The position numbers and the translations under genes were made by a program. A stretch of 64,000 nt of DNA from Neobacillus niacini (lineage in GTDB: Bacteria; Bacillota; Bacilli; Bacillales; Cytobacillaceae). The stretch is taken from contig NZ_JACWFG010000011.1 of NCBI RefSeq assembly GCF_019749295.1, positions 124,001 through 188,000 of the forward strand, read 5' to 3'. Each line of letters opens with the position of its first letter. The first letter of the stretch is position 1. Under the pieces are notes generated by a model. The model was not told where the DNA came from. It made no database searches and worked only from the letters and a program-made list of their open reading frames with translations. This document shows positions 26,357 to 33,176 of this stretch, one piece after another.

Positions 26357-27838
26357 TCATTTGGTTTTAGTTTCTTTATTACCCTCTGTATCATTCATGT
26401 TTATAGAAGTAATCGGGAACCGAATTAAGCTGTCTTTTTGAGCGCCCATTCTGAATGGTGCAAAAGGAGCTACATAAGGCACACCGAATGATCGTAAACT
26501 ACAAAGATGTACTAGAATACATAAGGTAAGTAATAAAATTCCATAAAATCCTATAAAAGCTGAACTGAAAATTAATAAAAACCGCAAGCCTCTTGCAGTA
26601 TTTACAATATTTGTATTCGGAAGTGTAAAGCTATTTATAGCTGACGTGGCTACAATGATAACAATGGCAGCTGAAACAAATCCTGCTTCCACTGCTGCTT
26701 GACCTAAAATGAGTGCTCCAACAATGGAAACGGCTGGACCGATTGCTCTGGGCATCCGAACGCCAGCCTCTCTTAGAACTTCAAAGGCTAGTTCCATCAG
26801 TAATAATTCAATGATGGCAGGAAAGGGAACTCTTTCTCTCTGTGCCATTAACGTAACCATTAAGGTAGTAGGGATTAACCCTTGATGGTGTGTAATTAAA
26901 GCTAAATATACGGCGGAGGCATACATATTCAATAGGAAAGAGCCGATCCGAATTAATCGCAAAAAAGAGCTGAATGCATTATTTTCATAGTAATCTTCGG
27001 GAGATTGAAAAAACTGAATGAGAAGAACAGGTAAGATTAAGACAAATGGTGTTCCTTGGATAATAATAGCAATTTTGCCTTCTAATAAATTCGCAGCCAC
27101 TACGTCAGGTCTTTCAGAACTTTGCATAAGAGGGAAGAGTGTCTTCCTGTTGTCTCGAACTGCTTCTTCTATATAATTAGCTTCAAGTATGCTGTCTATA
27201 TTTATCTTTTCTAGCCGTGACATTACTTCATTGACTATGCTGATATCTGCATTCCCCTGTATGTACATAATCCCGACATCTGTTTTTGTTACATTTCCTA
27301 CTTTTGTTAGTTTAAGCCTTAATTTAGCATTTTGAATTCTAGACCGAACCAATGATATGTTTGTACTAATATTCTCTGTAAAGCTATCCTTTGGACCTTT
27401 AATAACCGTTTGGGTAGTTGGTTCAGTGATAGAACGGGATTGAATCTTTTTTGTACCTAAAGTGATTGCTTTTGGGGAGTCATCGACCAAGATTACTGTA
27501 TCTCCGGCTAAAATATTTTCTAAAAGATCTGACCAATTGAATATAAATTCGATAGAGGCTACAGATAAAATCTGAACAATTTTGTCTGCTAACTCTTTAG
27601 TACTTTTAAAGGGATGATTTTCTTTATTAAGTTGAATAATTGGGCTGATCACATTTTCATTAATGCTTTGATCGTCAACAATGCCTTCTATATGTATGAT
27701 CGCTACGTTTTTAGCGGAAACATTGAGTCTTCTAATTGACAAGTCGTCACTTTTCCCAAGTGCCATTTCCAGTTTTTCGATGTTTTCCTCTACATTCTCG
27801 CTAAGTGGAATTATGTGATTGTGATTCTCACCAGACAA
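26357..27838 (-). CDS. Spore germinant receptor A subunit (GerAA/GerKA family)
   Basis: A 493-residue protein with a soluble N-terminal part, the family signature GPKDSFTENISTNISLVRSR near 150-169, and four to five C-terminal membrane spans from about 275. It forms the oligomeric channel-like part of the germination receptor. TTG 27838 is preferred to ATG 27874, because AAAGGGGGA ends 6-7 nt before the TTG. Order A-C-B is like gerK of B. subtilis. The operon is divergent from the KinB-like kinase. Confidence 0.93.
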   Translation of the reverse strand: MSGENHNHIIPLSENVEENIEKLEMALGKSDDLSIRRLNVSAKNVAIIHIEGIVDDQSINENVISPIIQLNKENHPFKSTKELADKIVQILSVASIEFIFNWSDLLENILAGDTVILVDDSPKAITLGTKKIQSRSITEPTTQTVIKGPKDSFTENISTNISLVRSRIQNAKLRLKLTKVGNVTKTDVGIMYIQGNADISIVNEVMSRLEKINIDSILEANYIEEAVRDNRKTLFPLMQSSERPDVVAANLLEGKIAIIIQGTPFVLILPVLLIQFFQSPEDYYENNAFSSFLRLIRIGSFLLNMYASAVYLALITHHQGLIPTTLMVTLMAQRERVPFPAIIELLLMELAFEVLREAGVRMPRAIGPAVSIVGALILGQAAVEAGFVSAAIVIIVATSAINSFTLPNTNIVNTARGLRFLLIFSSAFIGFYGILLLTLCILVHLCSLRSFGVPYVAPFAPFRMGAQKDSLIRFPITSINMNDTEGNKETKTK

Positions 27839-28084
27839 GGAAAATCCCCCTTTCGAGAAAAATTTACTAAACAATATTATTTTTTCCAGGAATAACTTAA
27901 TTATGATTAATTATTTCTAGAGGGAAAAAAAAGAGGTGAATAGAAGAACTGAATATTGAAGTGTGAAGGGATTTTCAGTTATGTAAAAAAAGAAATACAG
28001 ATATGTATAAAATTCCAATACTGTAGTAAAATATATTTTTATGTGTAATTTTTTGTCTAACACTCTTACGAAAGGAGTATAACC

Positions 28085-29320
28085 TTGATAGAATCATTGC
28101 TTTTAAATTTTCTTTTTCTACTTTTTCCGGTTTTAACTTTTCTAATATTCTTTGAAAGCAGGTTCCATACCTATAATCAATACTTTCTTACACTCCTTTC
28201 ATCTATTTCAATGGTTTTGTGTATGGCATTTCCTATAAGATTAGAAATCGGCTTTATCTTTGATTTACGCTATATCCCTTTTTTACTAATTGCTCTTTTT
28301 GGAGGATATAAGTTTACGTTCCCACTATTTATAATCTTAAATGGTTACCGGTTTTTAGTAGGCGGCGAAGGAACAATCCATTCGCTTATTTTTGCTTCTG
28401 TTATTTTTATAATCGTCCCAATCTTACATAAATGGTTTATGAAACAAAGTACAAAGAAACGAATCTGGAGTGCCGTAATGGCCGCTATTCTGACTATGCT
28501 TATGTACCTGACAATCTTAGGAATAGTAATGCCAGTATTGAATAGGGAATTCTGGACATTAACCATCAATGCTTTAACTACTTATGCTGTTGTCATGTTC
28601 ATCATCATGATTTTAATAGAGCAAATACATGCTAATATTAAGAAGCGTGAATCAACGCAGCAGTCGGAAAGATTTACTATTATTAGTGAATTATCAGCTA
28701 GTGTAGCTCATGAAATTAGAAATCCACTTACAGTTACAAATGGATTTCTGCAGCTTCTAAAAAATTCTCAGAACATTACGCAAGAAGAGAGAAAGTATAT
28801 TGATTTTTCATTAGTAGAATTAAAACGTGCTGAAAGAATCGTAAGTGACTTTCTAGCATTTGCTAAGCCTCAAAGTGCAAACATGATTTTTTCTAATCTT
28901 AAAGAGGAAACAGAATATGTTAAAGACATTATTACCCCCTATGCCAATATGCACCAGGTTGACATCCAATTTAATTTTGTAAACACATTGAATATTAAAT
29001 ATGATAAAAATCAAATGCAGCAATGCTTAATGAATTTATATAAAAATGGAATTGAATCTATGATTGAAAAAGGCGGTGTTCTTTCTATCAATGTAAGAGA
29101 AATTAAGAATGACATCGTTATTAAAATCAAGGATACTGGGATCGGCATGACGAAGAAAGAAGTGTTTCAATTAGGAAGACCTTATTATTCTACGAAGGAT
29201 GAAGGGACAGGTCTTGGCATGTTAATGGTCTATAGTACCATCAATAAAATAAATGGAAAGATTGAAGTACAGAGTGAAAAAGGGAAAGGAACTACGTTCA
29301 TTATTACTATTCCTGCTTAA
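28085..29320 (+). CDS. KinB-like sporulation sensor histidine kinase
   Basis: A 411-residue kinase. The N-terminus is a 5TM-5TMR_LYT-type block with six predicted spans (residues 5-190) and almost no extracellular loop, as in B. subtilis KinB. Then HisKA with ASVAHEIRNPLTVTNGF (near 206, His phosphorylated) and HATPase_c with NLYKNGIESM, DTGIGM and GTGLGMLMV boxes. By analogy it feeds phosphate to the Spo0F/Spo0A phosphorelay; no response regulator is adjacent, as expected for such kinases. TTG 28085 has GAAAGGAG 8 nt upstream. A 21-bp terminator stem follows. Confidence 0.85.
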   Translation: MIESLLLNFLFLLFPVLTFLIFFESRFHTYNQYFLTLLSSISMVLCMAFPIRLEIGFIFDLRYIPFLLIALFGGYKFTFPLFIILNGYRFLVGGEGTIHSLIFASVIFIIVPILHKWFMKQSTKKRIWSAVMAAILTMLMYLTILGIVMPVLNREFWTLTINALTTYAVVMFIIMILIEQIHANIKKRESTQQSERFTIISELSASVAHEIRNPLTVTNGFLQLLKNSQNITQEERKYIDFSLVELKRAERIVSDFLAFAKPQSANMIFSNLKEETEYVKDIITPYANMHQVDIQFNFVNTLNIKYDKNQMQQCLMNLYKNGIESMIEKGGVLSINVREIKNDIVIKIKDTGIGMTKKEVFQLGRPYYSTKDEGTGLGMLMVYSTINKINGKIEVQSEKGKGTTFIITIPA

Positions 29321-29357
29321 ATAATGTCAGACATATCGCAGGAGAATAGGAGTTAAA

Positions 29358-29404
29358 CAAATATTAAAAAGACTTAACCCCATGGTTAAGTCTTTTTAAT
29401 ATTT
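29358..29404. terminator. Strong bidirectional terminator
   Basis: A 21-bp perfect stem: 29358-29378 (ending GACTTAACC) pairs with 29384-29404 (beginning GGTTAAGTC) around CCCAT, with T runs on both strands. Confidence 0.95.
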
Positions 29405-29558
29405 GACATTGCATCATTCTCCTTAAGAGAAGTCTTCGTTTGTATTTAACCTTTCCTAATTATTTTTATATCTATTCTATCGAGAAGGATTAGCCTTTTA
29501 ATCCTTCGTTTCGATTATCATTTTTTTATGAAATTGTCTATTCCTTTGAGAAAATACT

Positions 29559-30257
29559 TTAGCCTCCCCTCATGAGAAAAATTGGTTGGTTATGATCACC
29601 TGGACCGATAAAATCTAATGCGGCAGGAGAGAATACCATAACTTTTCTTTTAACGCCCTCTAAAAGCATTCGGATCGGATCTATAACTTCAGTATCTTGA
29701 AAGACGTGGCCTCCAAAGAATATACTCTTCTTGGCCCTCCTTCCAAAGACAATCAGATTTTTCTTATTACTCGTTTTAACTAAGACACTTTGTTTTGGCT
29801 CTTCATGAATTGTCACGGGTACTTTTTCTGTTTCTAACACTACGTCTTCAATTGAAGCAACAATACCTATTTCACGTTTATTTAAAACTAGGACGAATTC
29901 ATATCCCGCTGCTGTTTTCTTTTGCACAACAGCCGCTTCATCTGTAATAAACGTGACGAAATCCTCAGATTCTTTACTGTGTGAGTTTGGAGAGGTATCC
30001 TTTTTCTTGATGACTCGAAAAAATGCTTTTGCGCCAATTTCTTCATCAGAAAAATCAAACGGTTTTATACTCTTTGTAGGTACAAGGTATAAACTATTAA
30101 CCTTCTCTTTGCTATTTAATTGGACACATAAAGCAACATCTTCGTTCACCACCTTTCCCTCATTGTTGGGGAGCATAGGGACATTCATTTTCATTCCTGG
30201 AAATTGAACGAAGATGTAGCTAAAGTTTTTCTTAGGCTGTACATCCAGAAGTCTCAT
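29559..30257 (-). CDS. Unknown protein, 232 aa
   Basis: A hydrophilic protein with no signal peptide or membrane span. It appears to have three parts: an N-terminal beta-rich region (FSYIFVQFPGMKMNVPMLP), a Lys/Ser-rich linker near 90-105, and a C-terminal region rich in basic and hydrophobic strands (VFGRRAKKSIFFGGHVF) ending MRGG. I do not recognise the family. AAAGG lies 12 nt before ATG 30257. It is isolated, with an inverted repeat upstream and no partner gene. Confidence 0.65.
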   Translation of the reverse strand: MRLLDVQPKKNFSYIFVQFPGMKMNVPMLPNNEGKVVNEDVALCVQLNSKEKVNSLYLVPTKSIKPFDFSDEEIGAKAFFRVIKKKDTSPNSHSKESEDFVTFITDEAAVVQKKTAAGYEFVLVLNKREIGIVASIEDVVLETEKVPVTIHEEPKQSVLVKTSNKKNLIVFGRRAKKSIFFGGHVFQDTEVIDPIRMLLEGVKRKVMVFSPAALDFIGPGDHNQPIFLMRGG

Positions 30258-30280
30258 AAACTCACAACCTTTCCGATTAG

Positions 30281-30305
30281 TTACAAGGGTATTTACCTTG
30301 TAAAT
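30281..30305. promoter_or_regulatory. Inverted repeat upstream of the 29559-30257 gene
   Basis: TTACAAGG (30281-30288) faces CCTTGTAA (30296-30303). The right arm also lies in a second, smaller palindrome, ATTTAC-CTT-GTAAAT (30291-30305). It is 24 nt upstream of the ATG at 30257, so it could be an operator. The rest of 30306-30586 is AT-rich with no recognised gene. Confidence 0.4.
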
Positions 30306-30586
30306 GTATAATTCAATACCACTTCCTTCTTTCCTGTTAAAGTATGAAGAGTTTTCATCGTCACTTTCTTATGAAAAGCGATGGTTCCTCCCTATAATTG
30401 AGCATTTATGAGGAATTCTACTATCGAAAAACAAAGAATAGAAAGTATTTGTCGTTATTTTCGTGTACTTAATAATCTTTACATTTAGGATTAACTAAAG
30501 GTTAACAATAATTGATTTTAATCTAATTTACACAATTATTAGTTGAAGTTAAAATATAATTAATAATACGGATTTGTAAGAAAAAT

Positions 30587-30649
30587 CATATTTGTAATTT
30601 ACAAATATGTTAGTAATGAGTTATTATATATATGTAAATTACATATATA
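30587..30649. promoter_or_regulatory. Twin 23-bp palindromes, centres 40 bp apart
   Basis: CATATTTGTAA-T-TTACAAATATG (30587-30609) and TATATATGTAA-A-TTACATATATA (30627-30649) are each perfect 11-bp inverted repeats around one base. Both share the core TGTAA-N-TTACA. The centres (30598 and 30638) are 40 bp apart, about four helical turns, so a dimeric regulator could bind both on the same face. They end 57 nt before the start of the 43-aa peptide. Confidence 0.65.
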
Positions 30650-30706
30650 AGTAATAATGAATTTAGTCAGAAAGGCTTATATTTAATTAAGAATGGAGGC
30701 ATTTTT

Positions 30707-30838
30707 GTGTGTGAAAAAGAAGAAATTCTGCTTATTAAGACTTCTAGTATTCTTAAGAAAGATACAAGCATGATGAAACTAAACGATATCATTGAAGAAT
30801 TGGTAAATATTATTGAATCAAATTCCGAGGCAGATTAA
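30707..30838 (+). CDS. Small peptide, 43 aa
   Basis: GTG 30707 lies 7-8 nt after GGAGG (30695-30699) and opens a 43-codon frame (MCEKEEILLIKTSSILKKDT...). The C-terminal half MMKLNDIIEELVNIIESNSE looks like a single amphipathic helix with heptad-like Ile/Leu spacing, so it could be an anti-regulator or protein-binding peptide. It lacks the SQELD motif of Spo0E phosphatases. An overlapping 20-codon frame begins at GTG 30711 and is less likely. Family not recognised. Confidence 0.55.
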   Translation: MCEKEEILLIKTSSILKKDTSMMKLNDIIEELVNIIESNSEAD

Positions 30839-30890
30839 AGCTATAGTTAGGGTATGGTTCCAATTATTATTTGAAAAATTTAATTACTTA

Positions 30891-30919
30891 TTGAACTTGT
30901 AAGCGTTTTCAAATATAAT
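30891..30919 (+). promoter_or_regulatory. Sigma-A promoter with perfect cre in its spacer
   Basis: TTGAAC (30891-30896), 17-nt spacer, TATAAT (30914-30919). TGTAAGCGTTTTCA at 30898-30911 matches the cre consensus TGWAANCGNTNWCA at all 14 positions and fills the spacer, so CcpA binding should block RNA polymerase directly. Confidence 0.88.
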
Positions 30920-31056
30920 GTAGATAAGCCACATGACAACTGTGCAAATACTAAAATCATATTCACCTAGAATATCAAAAGGCTTTCGAAGACAACTTAG
31001 GACAAACAATAAAATTTATATTGTTGCTTAATTTGTATAGGAGAGGGGATTTGAAA

Positions 31057-31191
31057 ATGTGTACAGGTGCAAAGATGCTAGGTGGTTTGTTTCAATATTA
31101 TCTAAATTTATCAAATATGGTAAAAGTTGATTACCAAGAACTATCTGACGAAGAACAATGGGAATTAATTGCAAAGACTTTCAAAGTCTGA
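31057..31191 (+). CDS. Small peptide under CcpA-type promoter, 44 aa
   Basis: GAGAGGGG lies 8 nt before ATG 31057, and the 44-codon frame (MCTGAKMLGGLFQYYLNLSN...) ends 28 nt before a terminator hairpin. The N-terminal half is moderately hydrophobic with Tyr/Leu, and the C-terminal half is acidic (YQELSDEEQWELIAKTF). A consensus promoter with a perfect cre is 138 nt upstream, so the unit is complete: promoter, leader, peptide, terminator. Family not recognised. It could encode a peptide regulator made when glucose is absent, or the transcript could act partly as RNA. Confidence 0.65.
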   Translation: MCTGAKMLGGLFQYYLNLSNMVKVDYQELSDEEQWELIAKTFKV

Positions 31192-31218
31192 TTCATTTTA
31201 ATAAGTTAATGCTAATTG

Positions 31219-31250
31219 GAGCGATTCTCATTCGAGAGTCGCTCATTTAT
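31219..31250 (+). terminator. Terminator of the 44-aa peptide gene
   Basis: GAGCGATTCTC (31219-31229) pairs with GAGAGTCGCTC (31234-31244) with one T-G wobble, followed by ATTTATT. Confidence 0.8.
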
Positions 31251-31279
31251 TAATTAAAAAAATGTATTGGTATTTAAGT

Positions 31280-31322
31280 AAAAGCCCATTTGAGAATTTG
31301 CTTTTCTCTCCTGGGCTTTTTA
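31280..31322. terminator. Bidirectional terminator
   Basis: AAAAGCCCA (31280-31288) pairs with TGGGCTTTT (31312-31320), with an inner GAGAA/TTCTC stem. It serves the minus-strand beta-propeller gene as well. Confidence 0.8.
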
Positions 31323-31368
31323 AAGTGGGTATCTAGATATGTTACCTACAAAAAGAGTGGCGTAAAAG

Positions 31369-32793
31369 TTATGGCCTGAAAAATATCGAACACGGTTGGA
31401 GACCAGTTTGGATATCTTCTACCGTTTCTAGTGTGTCTGCATCGAGCAAAAGGATTCGGTCTAGGGTTGCCGCCCATAAACGTCCGTTTTTATCAATCTT
31501 AAGAGAGGACAAATATCCGGGGTGAATTTGTTCAGCAAGGACCACAGCACGCTTACTGAGGTCCACCACCACCAATGTCGCGACACGATCACTGTCAACC
31601 ATCGGTGCATATAATCGGCCGCGGTTGTCATCAAGGCAGAGAAAATTAAGTGGATCAAGCGGCAGCGGAATTGTAGTGCAAGCTCCAGTATGACAATCGA
31701 TTAGGTGCAGCTGTTTATTTTTTTCGGTTACACACAAGGTATTCATTCTTGACGAAAGTACAGCAGCAACGGGGGATTCCAGAGAACCAACTTTCCGTAT
31801 TATTCCAGTTGCAGGAAAAATAAAGGAAAGCTCAGCGCCGACGGCTGCCAGTAGTTTTCCGTTGTCAGTCGAGTGCAGCTCCTGTACCCCTTTGACAGGA
31901 TAGACACCCTCTTGCTTCATGTTTAAGGCGTTTACTATAGCGATGCCCTCGTCACCAAGGGCGACAAATAACTGTTTCCCGTCAGGATGCAGGAAGAAAC
32001 AATATGGTTCTTTATGTTCCTGAATCTTGAAATGGGTGCTGCTTTGGGTTAGAGTATCGATCTGGACAATTCCTTTGTTGTCCGCCACGTAGACGAATTT
32101 CCCGTTTTTGGAAGTATAACAAGAGCCATAATTCCCTTGTGGCAGGACTATTGTGACTTGGGATGTGGCCGCTTCAATACGGAACACACTTGAAAAGCCG
32201 TCGTTAGAAACACCGTAAAAAGCTGAACCATCCGGAAGCCAGACCCCGGTGTTAACGGTTTGACCGGTTGGAATTATGTGATCTAACTTGGTTGGGGCGC
32301 TACAAAGGAACATGCTCCCCATCTCTTTATTCCCAACTAAGACCGTTTCCTTTGGGAGGGGACGGGATTCCTGTTTTGTTACTGTGGCGAGCAAGGAACT
32401 ATCTAGAAGAACCAATGATTGGACCTTAAAATCATTAGCGGGAACAGGAAGAATCCCCAATTTGTATGTGTATACTCCTGGCGACGGCACATCGATAAAT
32501 GAAAAGCTTTGTGAGAGAGGGTACCATTCTTGCTGGTTTCGATTCATTTTGTTTAGACTGATACTTCTGGAACAGACCTGTTCATCGTTACGAAAGACAA
32601 TTATTAAATAATCCAATTCTATCCCTGAACTAGTTGCAAGGGCTTGGAGAAAAAATTGCACGTCGACCCGTACTAGGTTACCACCGGGAGGTACCTGCAC
32701 CCCTGGGAGTATTGCCGGCATGATCATTTCTGGCGGGATTGAAATGCCGATTGACGTCCGGGGGGTTTGGCCAAATAACTTAGATGGTCCCAT
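31369..32793 (-). CDS. Beta-propeller (YVTN/WD40-like repeat) protein
   Basis: A 474-residue protein. Residues 1-150 form a separate, Pro-rich beta domain (starts MGPSKLFGQTPRTSIGISIP). From about 165 there are six or seven blade-like repeats, recognisable by the D-G-x-x-[FL]-Y-x-x and D-x-x-x-x-x-[IV]-D patterns (VWLPDGSAFYGVSNDGFSS; SKNGKFVYVADNKGIVQID; HPDGKQLFVALGDEGIAIV; DDNRGRLYAPMVDSDR; DKNGRLWAATLDRILLLDAD). No signal peptide is present, so it is cytoplasmic or spore-associated; no enzyme motif is seen. ATG 32793 is chosen because AAAGGAGG lies 6 nt upstream. It stands alone. Confidence 0.7.
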   Translation of the reverse strand: MGPSKLFGQTPRTSIGISIPPEMIMPAILPGVQVPPGGNLVRVDVQFFLQALATSSGIELDYLIIVFRNDEQVCSRSISLNKMNRNQQEWYPLSQSFSFIDVPSPGVYTYKLGILPVPANDFKVQSLVLLDSSLLATVTKQESRPLPKETVLVGNKEMGSMFLCSAPTKLDHIIPTGQTVNTGVWLPDGSAFYGVSNDGFSSVFRIEAATSQVTIVLPQGNYGSCYTSKNGKFVYVADNKGIVQIDTLTQSSTHFKIQEHKEPYCFFLHPDGKQLFVALGDEGIAIVNALNMKQEGVYPVKGVQELHSTDNGKLLAAVGAELSFIFPATGIIRKVGSLESPVAAVLSSRMNTLCVTEKNKQLHLIDCHTGACTTIPLPLDPLNFLCLDDNRGRLYAPMVDSDRVATLVVVDLSKRAVVLAEQIHPGYLSSLKIDKNGRLWAATLDRILLLDADTLETVEDIQTGLQPCSIFFRP

Positions 32794-32964
32794 ACACCGC
32801 CTCCTTTCCCTCCAACATATGAATAGCACTTTATACTTATGCAGGCTAGGAAAATAGAGGTGAAATTATTTTTTTTATAGTTCCAAATAAACAGTGGTAT
32901 GTGCTATAAGCGGGTATTAAACAATATTTTTATACATAAAAAACAATAATCTTTAACGAACTCT

Positions 32965-33081
32965 ACCAGTCTCTTATTTTGAGAGACTGGTAATTTTATT
33001 TATTTACTATCATCTGGTCCCAGTATTTTTATTACAAAAAGAGGAGTAAGGGTATTTAGATTTTTTGATACGTAATCTAAA
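32965..33081 (+). promoter_or_regulatory. Leader hairpins upstream of the ABC exporter genes
   Basis: ACCAGTCTC (32965-32973) pairs with GAGACTGGT (32983-32991), followed by AATTTTATTTATTT, a terminator-like hairpin. A second stem TTTAGATT (33055-33062)/AATCTAAA (33074-33081) follows. A weak promoter (TTCCAA 32881, 18 nt, TATAAG 32905) would put the first hairpin inside a leader. The related bmrBCD operon of B. subtilis is controlled by attenuation through a leader ORF; no convincing leader ORF was found here. The hairpin may simply be a terminator. Confidence 0.45.
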
Positions 33082-33176
33082 GCATGATAGTCCATGTAAG
33101 ATGATGGGGAAATCCATTGTGATTGATTAGAAGGTGGGTTATTCTAAGCATATTCCTTTATGAAGGAGGGGATATG

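Noticed and set aside
33065..33130. 21-codon TTG frame as a bmrB-like leader peptide
   Set aside because: The nearest GAGGAG is 18 nt upstream, too far, and the frame has no other support.
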